The notes under the pieces are model-generated. The model did no database searches. It saw only the letters and a list, made by a program, of their open reading frames with translations, and was not told the origin of the DNA. A stretch of DNA of 32,416 nt from Acidiferrobacterales bacterium (lineage in GTDB: Bacteria; Pseudomonadota; Gammaproteobacteria; Acidiferrobacterales; SZUA-150), in assembly GCA_947258385.1 (NCBI GenBank), contig CAMYII010000069.1:82024-114439 (forward strand), read 5' to 3'. This document shows, piece by piece, positions 9,934 through 16,780 of this stretch (position 1 is the first letter of the stretch; every line of letters begins with the position of its first letter). Both the position numbers and the translations under genes were made by a program.

Positions 9934-11439
9934 TTACCGGGCCTCTTCCTGCCCCTCGAACCAGGGCACACGGGCAGTCATGATCAATACCTTGGCGCGT
10001 TCCTCGTCAAGGCCTTCGATTTCAAGCTCAACCAGCTCATCAACTGCCTGATCGGCCAAATCCTCCATGGTCTTGATGCCCTTGCTCGCGAGCAGGCGGG
10101 CGGTATGCTCGTCCATGCCCTGCATCTCAAGCAGATCCTGGGCCGGTTGTGCCATATCAATCTTTTCTTCCATTGCAATGGCCTTGGTTAGCAGCGAATC
10201 GCGTGCGCGACTGCGCAGTTCTTCGACCAGCTCTTCATCAAACTCCTCAATATCCAGCAGTTCCGCGGCCGGCACATACGCCACTTCCTCCAGGTTAGTG
10301 AAGCCCTCTTGCACAAGGATAGTAGCGACATTCTCATCCACCCCGAGCTCATCCATAAACCGCTGTACTGTTTCGTTCATTTCGTTGGCGGTCTTCTGGC
10401 TGGACTCCTCATCGGTCATGATGTTGAGCTCCCAGCCGGTGAGTTCCGAGGCCAGACGCACATTCTGTCCTCCGCGACCAATCGCCATGGACAGCTGGTT
10501 GTCATCCACCATCACATCCATGCTGTGCAACTCTTCATCGACCAGGATGGACGAGACCTCGGCCGGCGCCAGAGCGTTGATCACGAACTGCGCCGGATCC
10601 TGTGACCATAATATGATATCCACCCGTTCACCCGCCAGTTCGTTTGATACGCTCTGCACCCGCGAGCCGCGCATGCCGACGCAGGCCCCAATGGGATCGA
10701 TACGGGCGTCAGTGGTACTGACAGCGATTTTCGCGCGCAACCCGGGGTCGCGGGCGGCACTGTGGATCGTGATCAGGCCTTCCCCGGCCTCCGGCACCTC
10801 GAGCTTGAACAGCTCGCTCAGAAGTTCCGCTGCCGTGCGGCTCAGGAACAACTGAGGCCCGCGAGGCACGGGCCGCACGTCCTCGAGGTAGGCGCGAATG
10901 CGGTCCCCGGGGCGCAGGCCTTCACGCGGAATCATGCCTGATTTGGGCAACAACGCCTCGGTCGCGCCTATCTCCACGATCACGTCACCGCGTTCCATCC
11001 GCTTGACCACGCCGGTGACCATCTCGCCCTTGCGATCCCCGAACTCATCGACGATACGCTGACGCTCGGCCTCGCGCACTTTTTGCATGATGACCTGTTT
11101 GGCCGCCTGCGCGGCGATGCGGCCGAATTCGACCGGCTCCAGCGGCTCCTCGATGTAGCCGCCCACTTCAATGTCGGGATTACGGCCGCGCGCCTCACTC
11201 AGCGTCACCTGACGGTCCGGGAATTCGACCTCCTCGTCATCGGCCACGACTTCCCAGGTACGAAACGTATCGTATTCACCGGTATCAGGGTGAATGGAAA
11301 CGCGCGCGTCGATGTCGTCGGCATGGCGTTTACGCGTAGCTGTGGCCAAAGCGGCCTCGATGGCCTCAAAGATCACGTCCTGCGGTACGCCCTTTTCGCG
11401 CGACACCGCATCTACAATTATCAAAATTTCGTTCGCCAT
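9934..11439 (-). CDS. nusA: Transcription termination/antitermination factor NusA
   Basis: This 501-residue RNA polymerase-binding protein modulates pausing, termination and rRNA antitermination. Order of domains: N-terminal RNAP-binding domain ([17 protein letters not shown]...), S1 domain ([19 protein letters not shown], about 137-200), two KH domains including [18 protein letters not shown], and two C-terminal acidic helix-hairpin-helix repeats (around [15 protein letters not shown] and [15 protein letters not shown]), the latter typical of gammaproteobacterial NusA. ATG 11439 is preceded by GAGGA at about 7 bases. The gap to rimP is 24 bases. Length is very close to the E. coli protein. 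Confidence 0.97.
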   Translation of the reverse strand: MANEILIIVDAVSREKGVPQDVIFEAIEAALATATRKRHADDIDARVSIHPDTGEYDTFRTWEVVADDEEVEFPDRQVTLSEARGRNPDIEVGGYIEEPLEPVEFGRIAAQAAKQVIMQKVREAERQRIVDEFGDRKGEMVTGVVKRMERGDVIVEIGATEALLPKSGMIPREGLRPGDRIRAYLEDVRPVPRGPQLFLSRTAAELLSELFKLEVPEAGEGLITIHSAARDPGLRAKIAVSTTDARIDPIGACVGMRGSRVQSVSNELAGERVDIILWSQDPAQFVINALAPAEVSSILVDEELHSMDVMVDDNQLSMAIGRGGQNVRLASELTGWELNIMTDEESSQKTANEMNETVQRFMDELGVDENVATILVQEGFTNLEEVAYVPAAELLDIEEFDEELVEELRSRARDSLLTKAIAMEEKIDMAQPAQDLLEMQGMDEHTARLLASKGIKTMEDLADQAVDELVELEIEGLDEERAKVLIMTARVPWFEGQEEAR

Positions 11440-11463
11440 AACGTCCTCGTAGCCCCGTACGGG

Positions 11464-11922
11464 CTAGAATTTTGGCACGAGCCTTGCCTTTTCCATGCCG
11501 GCAAACGCCAGGTCAAAGCTTTCTTGTCCGATCGCCAACACCACATGGTCCGCGCTCACCTTCACCAGGTCACCCTTGAAATTCTTGCGGCCCTGCAATG
11601 GTTCATGCATGCGGATCTTTACCGTTTCGCCAATACAACGTTCAAAGTCCGCCGGTTTCACCAACGGCCGGTCCAGGCCTGGCGAAGACACCTCAAGGTT
11701 GTATTGCCCCGGCAAGGGGTCGTCAACATCCAGGATCGCGCTGACCTGACGGCTGACCTTGGCACAGTCATCGACCGTCACGCCCTCCGGGCCGTCGATA
11801 AAGACCCGCAACACCGTGTGATGCCCGGTTCCTGTGAGCTCCGCGTCCACCAGCTCGAAGCCCAGGGCGCTTACCCCTGGCTCGATTATCGCCCGCAGAT
11901 TATCGACCCTGTCGTTTCGCAT
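11464..11922 (-). CDS. rimP: Ribosome maturation factor RimP
   Basis: This 152-residue protein is needed for 30S subunit maturation. Family hallmarks are GFELVDAEL near the N-terminus, LRVFID, the D...SRQVSAILDV stretch, the highly conserved EVSSPGLDRPL, and a C-terminal Sm-like barrel ending in ARLVPKF. ATG 11922 is chosen because it gives the normal length and follows a TAAGG. An upstream in-frame ATG at 11970 would add 16 unrelated residues reading into the leader. It is the first protein gene of the operon. Confidence 0.94.
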   Translation of the reverse strand: MRNDRVDNLRAIIEPGVSALGFELVDAELTGTGHHTVLRVFIDGPEGVTVDDCAKVSRQVSAILDVDDPLPGQYNLEVSSPGLDRPLVKPADFERCIGETVKIRMHEPLQGRKNFKGDLVKVSADHVVLAIGQESFDLAFAGMEKARLVPKF

Positions 11923-12094
11923 CGGCCTTACCCACCGGCTATATATGGGGTCACCAACCCCAAAAACCACGCGTTTTTAATGGACTCGTGGATGCCTGGA
12001 CGAACCGCCCACTGCCACCCCTCAGCGTCCATAAACGCAAAAGTGGGCGCCAGGCCCACTTTCTCAATCATACGCACCATGGTTGTTACAGTGG
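11923..12094 (-). promoter_or_regulatory. rimP leader with putative transcription attenuator
   Basis: The region between the predicted start site and the rimP start codon forms an untranslated leader of about 170 bases. It contains a strong hairpin: on the minus strand AAAGTGGGC, a five-base loop CTGGC, then GCCCACTTT followed by TTTTGCGTTT (hairpin at 12040-12062, T-run 12039-12042). A putative attenuator called the rimP leader has been described upstream of rimP in gammaproteobacteria; this hairpin fits in position and form. I infer partial premature termination, which has not been shown here. Confidence 0.6.
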
Positions 12095-12099
12095 TACAG

Positions 12100-12127
12100 A
12101 TTATATGCATTAAGACAGGGAAATCAA
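12100..12127 (-). promoter_or_regulatory. Sigma70 promoter for the rimP operon
   Basis: On the minus strand, TTGATT (12122-12127) is followed after 16 bases by a perfect TATAAT (12100-12105). It lies just downstream of the tRNA terminator and just upstream of the rimP leader. Confidence 0.7.
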
Positions 12128-12170
12128 CGACTTCGAGTCCCAAATCTGCCGTCGCCATCCTGTTTTAAGC

Positions 12171-12191
12171 AAAAACCCCGCCGCCGGCGGG
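12171..12191 (-). terminator. Terminator after the initiator tRNA
   Basis: On the minus strand, a 6-bp stem CCCGCC / GGCGGG with a 3-base loop is followed by GTTTTTG. It begins 11 bases past the tRNA CCA end, separating tRNA transcription from the rimP operon. Confidence 0.75.
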
Positions 12192-12201
12192 ATCGCAACA
12201 C

Positions 12202-12278
<77 letters not shown>

Positions 12279-12290
12279 GCAGAGGGGCGA

Positions 12291-12319
12291 AGTCTACAGA
12301 CCGAACGGGCATTTTTCAA
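12291..12319 (-). promoter_or_regulatory. Sigma70 promoter for the initiator tRNA
   Basis: On the minus strand, TTGAAA (12314-12319) and TAGACT (12291-12296) are spaced by exactly 17 bases. They are followed by a GC-rich discriminator (TCGCCCC), as is common for stable-RNA promoters under stringent control. The start site would be a few bases before the mature tRNA 5' end. Confidence 0.75.
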
Positions 12320-12503
12320 GGCAGCCCGCGGGGCGGCTCGGGTCCGAGACCGCCACACCCTTGCCTGCCGACCGCCCGGGTCAGCGCCGGAATCATGGTT
12401 CTGTTTCCCGGATTCCAGCCTTGGCGCTGCCGCAGCCCTGACGGAGTTGTGCAAGCCATGGCACGCCTGCCCGGGCGAACCGTGCGCTTCTCGGGGACCC
12501 CGA

Positions 12504-13271
12504 TTAACGCTGACCGGATTCGTTGCGGAGCAGCAGCGACATCACCGCTTCCCTGTCCCGGATGACGTACTCGGCGCAGTAGACGTAGGCGACCCAACTC
12601 ATGACGTTAGCCGCCGAAGTGACAATTAGCGTAATCGGCAGCGGGGTACCCTGTGGCAACAGCCAGATGACAACTGCCGGTGCCAGAATCAAGAAGGCGG
12701 GATAGCCCATCGATGGCAGGCGCTGACGGACAATCTGTAACGCCACGGCAAGGGTCTTGAATACACGAAAGGTGCTGGTAACGAACACAATCGGCAACCA
12801 GTAAACGAACACCAGACTGATTGCGTGCGTGATCGGCCAGATGAGGTTTGGAATCAATTCCCCGAGCTTCTGCTCATCGAACCCGGTAATCAAAACAGCG
12901 AGGTTCAACACCAGAAGTACAAACAGCGCAAAAAGCAGACTGGCCTTGACGATCAACCACAGAAAGTTACCTATGACCTCGTTTGCGTGAGTCAGCGCTT
13001 GCTTGACCGTCACCCTGTCCCTGCCCAGCGTGAACGCGCGGAAGCCGCCGGCAAGCAGGTATAGCACGAACATAAACGAGGCGAAGAAAACCACTGACCG
13101 CCACATCGCGGGGTCCGGCTCCGCCTCCACCGCGGGCGCGGTATTGACACTCAACACAAGCTGCGACACCGCCTGAATGCCGACAACCAGCCAGACCGCC
13201 GAACTGAGCAAGACCCGCACGGCGGCCCGGATGCGATAAGCGCTTTCCGAGGTTTCGGTTTCGGTATTCAT
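12504..13271 (-). CDS. Uncharacterised six-helix integral membrane protein
   Basis: A 255-residue protein that I do not recognise. It has a short acidic N-terminus (MNTETETSES) and about six hydrophobic segments: around VLLSSAVWLVVGIQAV, SVVFFASFMFVLYLLAG, LWLIVKASLLFALFVLL, ISLVFVYWLPIVFV, YPAFLILAPAVVIWLL and ITLIVTSAANVMSWVAYVY. No transport signature or catalytic motif is visible. ATG 13271 is the only reasonable start, but it lacks a Shine-Dalgarno sequence. A longer frame extends upstream through the preceding phosphoesterase gene and is not credible. The gene is last in a tight minus-strand cluster (25 bases after the phosphoesterase stop). A short perfect palindrome (12491-12503) follows its stop codon without a T-run. 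Confidence 0.75.
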   Translation of the reverse strand: MNTETETSESAYRIRAAVRVLLSSAVWLVVGIQAVSQLVLSVNTAPAVEAEPDPAMWRSVVFFASFMFVLYLLAGGFRAFTLGRDRVTVKQALTHANEVIGNFLWLIVKASLLFALFVLLVLNLAVLITGFDEQKLGELIPNLIWPITHAISLVFVYWLPIVFVTSTFRVFKTLAVALQIVRQRLPSMGYPAFLILAPAVVIWLLPQGTPLPITLIVTSAANVMSWVAYVYCAEYVIRDREAVMSLLLRNESGQR

Positions 13272-13296
13272 GGCGGCATGGCGTGAGGAACCCGGT

Positions 13297-13969
13297 TCAG
13301 TTGGCAAAACGGATCGCTTCAACGCTCCATTGACCGGAACCGGCGTGCAACACCAGGCAGGAAGGGCCGCCATGGGTGCGCGCCCGGCCGGCCGCCCCGG
13401 GATTCAAGAATCCAGGGGTACGGTGACTGGTCACACACCAGCCGGTGGCTGTGCCCATAGGCAACCACGCGCGCCTGTGGGTAGGCGTGCCGCAGCCGGG
13501 CATGGCGGCCGGTCACCGCCCCGGCGCGATGTCCGTGCACGACAACCAATGCCCCGCCGGGCAAGTCCAGGGCGACCTCTTCCGGTAGCGCCGCCAGCAT
13601 GTTTTTCGCGTTTGCCCCCCAGTGTTTCACGGTATCGTTGTTGCCACGCACGGCGATTAACGGCCGCGGGGCGCGCGCGGCCGGAGACCCCGCCAGCGAG
13701 GCGGTATTGCGACGGTTACCGGGCATGCGCTGGGAAGGCGGCAACGTGTCAGGGGATCGCGGCGGAGACACCCGGGGCACCCGGGGTCTGCGGTGCGCAC
13801 CGCGCGCAACCGTTGCCGGACGCTGTAATGTGTGCAAGACCTCGGCATTGCCGATGTCACCGGCATGCACCGCCACATCGCAGGCGCGCACGGCCTCGGC
13901 GATTCTCGGATCGATGAAACCGTGGGTATCGGCGATGATGGCGACCCGGATTGTGGTGCACGCCCCCAC
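13297..13969 (-). pseudogene. YfcE/MJ0936-type metallophosphoesterase, frameshifted near the 3' end
   Basis: The N-terminal metal site motif ADTHG, followed by HAGDIG, RGNND and VVVHGH, then YGHSHR, is the full calcineurin-like phosphodiesterase set. The expected closing motif LNPGAAG with a normal C-terminus (to SVEAIRFAN, stop at 13297) occurs in a different frame. The switch lies around 13404-13408, where one extra base in ATTCTTG breaks ...PWIL/NPGAAG. The 673-base span is one base more than a multiple of three. GTG 13969 is preceded by AGGAG at 7 bases; ATG 13996 overlaps the CysZ-like stop but has no such site. About 45 Arg/Pro/Ser-rich residues lie between the HAGD and RGNND motifs, where relatives have only about 15. 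The gene is a pseudogene or carries an assembly indel. Confidence 0.78.
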
Positions 13970-13992
13970 TGTTTCGCTCCTGGCGCGGACCT

Positions 13993-14745
13993 TCATGCGG
14001 GCTGGCGCCCGACCTGACGCCAGTGCTCGACCCACATCACGGTGGCGCCGGCGACCGCTGCGGGCATGACCAGCAGGTTCACCAGCGGGATCATCATCGC
14101 CACCATGGTCGCGGCGCCGAACCCCAAGCCCAGCATCCTTTTTTCGCGCAACGCGGCCCTGACCTGCTTGAAGCGATAGCCGTGGTTTTCCATGGGGTAC
14201 GCCAGATATTCAATCACCAGCATCCATGCGGTAAACACCGCCCAGGCGAAGGGAGCGGCGAAGTTCACCAGCGGAATCAAAGTCAAAATTACCAGCAATA
14301 CCGCGATCGGGACAAAATACAAATATTTCTGCAGCTCCGACAACATCGACGCGCCCACGTCGGCCAGGGCCTGCGCCAGGCCGGTGTCGCCGTCGCCGCC
14401 CTGACCGGTCAGATAACGCTCTACCCGCTGCGCCAGCATGCCGTTGAACGGGGCGCCGATAAGGTTTGCGAATATGGTAAAAAGGAAAAACACAGCGATC
14501 AGCGCCGTCGCGCTGAACAGCAGCCAGGCGAAGACCTGTACGACGCCAATCCACCATTGGTCGCCCTCGGGCAGCAGTGAATGCATAAAGACCTCAAGAT
14601 ACCCGCTCGCAAAGTAAAACAGCGAAGTAAAGACAACAATATTGATAAGCAGGGGTATCACGAAAAAGCGGCGCAGGCCCGAGTGGTTGATGAGACGAAA
14701 GCCTTGCAACAGATACTTCGCGCCGCCGGTGAAATTGTTAATCAT
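13993..14745 (-). CDS. cysZ: CysZ-family membrane protein (sulfate transport type)
   Basis: A 250-residue protein with hydrophobic segments at about 23-45, 65-100, 145-170, 175-195 and 212-240. It matches the CysZ/EI24 family in its N-terminal GGAKYLLQGFRLI and PLLINI, the NLIGAPFNGMLA loop, and the PMENHGYRFKQVRAALREKRMLGLGFGAA region. CysZ proteins mediate sulfate entry for cysteine synthesis in E. coli; whether this member does so cannot be read from sequence, and no cys genes are adjacent. ATG 14745 has no clear Shine-Dalgarno sequence, but it lies 12 bases after the cupin stop, so translational coupling is likely. Its TGA overlaps an ATG of the next reading frame. Confidence 0.85.
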   Translation of the reverse strand: MINNFTGGAKYLLQGFRLINHSGLRRFFVIPLLINIVVFTSLFYFASGYLEVFMHSLLPEGDQWWIGVVQVFAWLLFSATALIAVFFLFTIFANLIGAPFNGMLAQRVERYLTGQGGDGDTGLAQALADVGASMLSELQKYLYFVPIAVLLVILTLIPLVNFAAPFAWAVFTAWMLVIEYLAYPMENHGYRFKQVRAALREKRMLGLGFGAATMVAMMIPLVNLLVMPAAVAGATVMWVEHWRQVGRQPA

Positions 14746-14757
14746 GGTCGGTATGGT

Positions 14758-15027
14758 CTAGCCGATGTCATAGTGCTTGGTGACAGGCAAGCGGATTTCC
14801 CACTTACAGGACATGCCAGCGGGAAAAATCACGAGATCACCCTGGCCCATTTCCACGGGCTCCCCACCGTCCGGAGTGACGACCACCTCGCCTTCCAGGA
14901 AATAACAGGTTTCCTTCTGGTCATAGGTCCAAGGAAATGTTGATTCCTCCTTGCTCCACACGGGCCAATCAAATACCCCCATCACCTCCAGCTTGGCCGG
15001 GGCCGGATTGTGCTCGATCGTAATCAC
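14758..15027 (-). CDS. Small cupin-domain protein (DUF861-like)
   Basis: An 89-residue single-domain cupin. The core reads FPWTYDQKETCYFLEGEV, then VTPDGGEPVEMGQGDLVIFPAG, then CKWEI, corresponding to the two cupin motifs and the double-stranded beta-helix. It resembles the ureidoglycine aminohydrolase-like DUF861 cupins, which bind a metal or a small ligand. In motif 1 the metal-binding positions appear as Glu and Tyr/Cys, not the usual two His, so the activity is uncertain. The start is GTG 15027, with AGGAGG about 10 bases upstream. It is the first gene of the minus-strand cluster with the CysZ-like protein, the phosphoesterase and the six-helix protein. Confidence 0.85.
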   Translation of the reverse strand: MITIEHNPAPAKLEVMGVFDWPVWSKEESTFPWTYDQKETCYFLEGEVVVTPDGGEPVEMGQGDLVIFPAGMSCKWEIRLPVTKHYDIG

Positions 15028-15062
15028 CTCTGAAACGCCTCCTCGCGATGAAACCGCGAACT

Positions 15063-15091
15063 ATTATTCCATGGTTCCGGGGACAATCCAA
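15063..15091 (-). promoter_or_regulatory. Candidate sigma70 promoter for the cupin-CysZ cluster
   Basis: On the minus strand, TTGGAT (15086-15091) and AATAAT (15063-15068) are spaced by 17 bases. They end about 35 bases before the cupin GTG. Both hexamers match the consensus at four of six positions. Confidence 0.5.
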
Positions 15092-15133
15092 ACGCTTGAC
15101 ACTGATATTCAATATCCCGCACACTCGAAGCCC

Positions 15134-15232
15134 ATGACGTTCCTGACCCACATTATCATTAAAACGCTGCGCGTACTGCCGGTCTGGCGTGTGCGCACGC
15201 CGCTGTGTGCCCGAGGAGATGTCAACCGCTAG
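15134..15232 (+). CDS. Possible 32-residue leader peptide rich in Ile/Leu/Val/Thr
   Basis: ATG 15134 opens a 32-codon frame ending at TAG 15230-15232, upstream of a terminator and the EamA transporter gene. Residues 4-17 read LTHIIIKTLRVLPV, in which 10 of 14 are Leu, Ile, Val or Thr, including three consecutive Ile codons. That bias is what ribosome-mediated attenuators of branched-chain amino-acid genes use. Against it, the ribosome binding site is weak (GAAG) and no clear promoter is present apart from a TTGACA at 15096-15101 with no matching -10. It could be a chance frame; I rate it as a hypothesis. Confidence 0.35.
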   Translation: MTFLTHIIIKTLRVLPVWRVRTPLCARGDVNR

Positions 15233-15300
15233 CTGAATCACTAAATCAGCACCATCCGTAAGGCCACAGCATTTTCATAAATCTGTGGCCTTTTTGTTTT
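15186..15300 (+). promoter_or_regulatory. Terminator with a possible antiterminator (attenuator) before the EamA gene
   Basis: A clear Rho-independent terminator lies at 15261-15300: AGGCCACAG (15261-15269) pairs with CTGTGGCCT (15283-15291), followed by TTTTTGTTTT. It ends 26 bases before the EamA start codon, with no complete upstream plus-strand gene to terminate. Within the candidate leader-peptide frame, GCTGTGTGCC (15202-15211) can pair with GGCCACAGC of the terminator's 5' arm with one bulged T, forming an antiterminator. Just before it, GGCGTG/CACGCC (15186-15201) forms a 6-bp hairpin. The terminator is directly visible; the regulatory switch is inference. Confidence 0.5.
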
Positions 15301-15325
15301 TGGCAACCTGACACGAGGAGACGTA

Positions 15326-16231
15326 ATGTCCACTCCGGCAGCCTATCTTGGCGTCGTCATCATCTGGTCGACTACGCCACTTGCCATCAAGTGGAGCGGC
15401 GAAGGGCCAGGCTACCTGTTCGGCGTGACCGGGCGCATGATGATCGGCGCGGCCCTGTGTGTGGCGCTGTTGGCATTATTGCGGATGGAGTTTCCCTGGC
15501 ATAAACGCGCGCGCCGGACCTACCTGGCGTCGAGTCTCGCCATCTACGGGGCCATGCTCAGCGTTTACTGGGGCGTACAATTCATTCCCTCCGGGCTGAT
15601 CGCGGTGCTGTTTGGCTTATCGCCCATCATCACCGGCGTCATGGCCGCCGGGTGGTTGGGCGAGCGTAGCCTGACCATCGCCAAGATCGCCGGGATGGCC
15701 CTCGGCCTGGCGGGCCTGATTACGGTCTTCAATGCCGAGCTGAGCCTGTCGGCCAATGCCGTTCTGGGTATCGCCGCCGTGTTGATATCAGTGCTCCTGC
15801 ATTCAGGGAGCAGCGTATGGATCAAACGTATCGGGACCGATCTGCCGGCGCTGACGATCACCGGCGGCGGCCTGGTCATGGCGCTGCCGATGTACGCGCT
15901 CACCTGGGCGTTCATCGACGGCCAAATGCCGGTCGAAATACCTGCGCGCGCCGCCTTATCGATCCTGTATCTGGGAGTGTTCGGTTCGGTGCTGGGCTTC
16001 GTGCTCTACTACTATGTGCTCAAGCATCTGCCGGTCAGCACCATTGCGCTCATCACGCTCATCACGCCGGTAAGCGCTCTGTTGCTTGGCCATTTTTTAA
16101 ATGGTGAGGTCATCGCGCCGCTGGTTTGGCTCGGCACCGCGTGCATCACGCTTGGCCTGATGCTCCACCATTGGGGATCATCATTCGCCAGGGTGTCGCG
16201 TCAAAAGCGAACGGTGGCAGGGCCAGAGTAA
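15326..16231 (+). CDS. EamA/DMT-family transporter
   Basis: A 301-residue inner-membrane protein with two tandem EamA repeats (about residues 5-130 and 148-280) and around ten hydrophobic segments, the architecture of the drug/metabolite transporter superfamily. Members move amino acids, nucleotides or other small metabolites, mostly outward; the substrate cannot be told from sequence. Typical features are the early IIWSTTPLAIKWS and the end-of-repeat IPSGLIAVLFGLSPIITGV and LPVSTIALITLITPVSALLLGH segments. ATG 15326 has GAGGAG 7 bases before it. The upstream terminator with its possible leader peptide suggests attenuation, perhaps tied to branched-chain amino acids or threonine. It appears monocistronic. 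Confidence 0.92.
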   Translation: MSTPAAYLGVVIIWSTTPLAIKWSGEGPGYLFGVTGRMMIGAALCVALLALLRMEFPWHKRARRTYLASSLAIYGAMLSVYWGVQFIPSGLIAVLFGLSPIITGVMAAGWLGERSLTIAKIAGMALGLAGLITVFNAELSLSANAVLGIAAVLISVLLHSGSSVWIKRIGTDLPALTITGGGLVMALPMYALTWAFIDGQMPVEIPARAALSILYLGVFGSVLGFVLYYYVLKHLPVSTIALITLITPVSALLLGHFLNGEVIAPLVWLGTACITLGLMLHHWGSSFARVSRQKRTVAGPE

Positions 16232-16425
16232 GACACGCACCAGCCGCCCGGACGACTCGCGCGCGGCTGGCCGGTTAACGCGCCTTGATGCTACCGCAGG
16301 TCTGCCCATGTCCAACGTTTATCAACAAGTAGCTGACACACCCGTCAGCAAGGAGCTAGCCTCAGTATAGTTAAATTATAAAGAATCACCGTCTTACGGT
16401 GGCTGTCATTCAGGAGGTAAGGAGT

Positions 16426-16719
16426 ATGAGGCACACAACCAAGGCCCTGCCGATCCTGGCCGCACTGATTTTCAGTACCGGTGAACTGCTTGCAGACGAG
16501 CCGGCAGTCAGCGGTTCCCCCGCCCGTAATGTCAATCACGTCGCCGACGACGCATCCACGTTGCAGCTCATGGAACTGCAGATGGAGCTTGAGATGAGAC
16601 TCGAGCTGGAACGGGAAACGCTGGCGAGCGATGCAGCCGAACAAGTAAAAGGCATTGCTGAGGCGCCCCGCGCGCGCGGTGGCACGTTGCTCAGCACCCT
16701 GCGCGTCCAGGGTATCTGA
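16426..16719 (+). CDS. Small exported protein of unknown function
   Basis: A 97-residue protein starting at ATG 16426, with AGGAGG 8 bases upstream, which is a strong site. The N-terminus (MRHTTKALPILAALIFSTGELLADEP) looks like a cleavable Sec signal, with cleavage near LLA/DE. The mature part is about 74 residues: a polar stretch, then a strongly amphipathic, Glu/Leu/Met-rich helix (LQLMELQMELEMRLELERET), and a short C-terminus with an Arg-rich turn. The helix could oligomerise or lie on a membrane. I do not recognise the family. An AT-rich tract (16365-16383) and a small hairpin (CACCG/CGGTG, 16387-16401) precede it. It is convergent with the AAA ATPase gene, with 61 bases between the stops. 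Confidence 0.75.
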   Translation: MRHTTKALPILAALIFSTGELLADEPAVSGSPARNVNHVADDASTLQLMELQMELEMRLELERETLASDAAEQVKGIAEAPRARGGTLLSTLRVQGI

Positions 16720-16780
16720 AACGCAGTACCCACTTCGTAGCAGACACAAGCACGGCGAAGCCGGGCATACCTGCCCAGCA

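Noticed and set aside
11928-12158. Minus-strand 76-codon frame in the rimP leader
   Set aside because: Begins upstream of the predicted rimP transcription start and crosses the leader hairpin; no binding site. The hairpin explains the region better.
14951-15232. Plus-strand 93-codon frame ending with the leader-peptide frame
   Set aside because: It overlaps the cupin gene antisense. Only the last 32 codons, from 15134, are considered, as a possible leader peptide.
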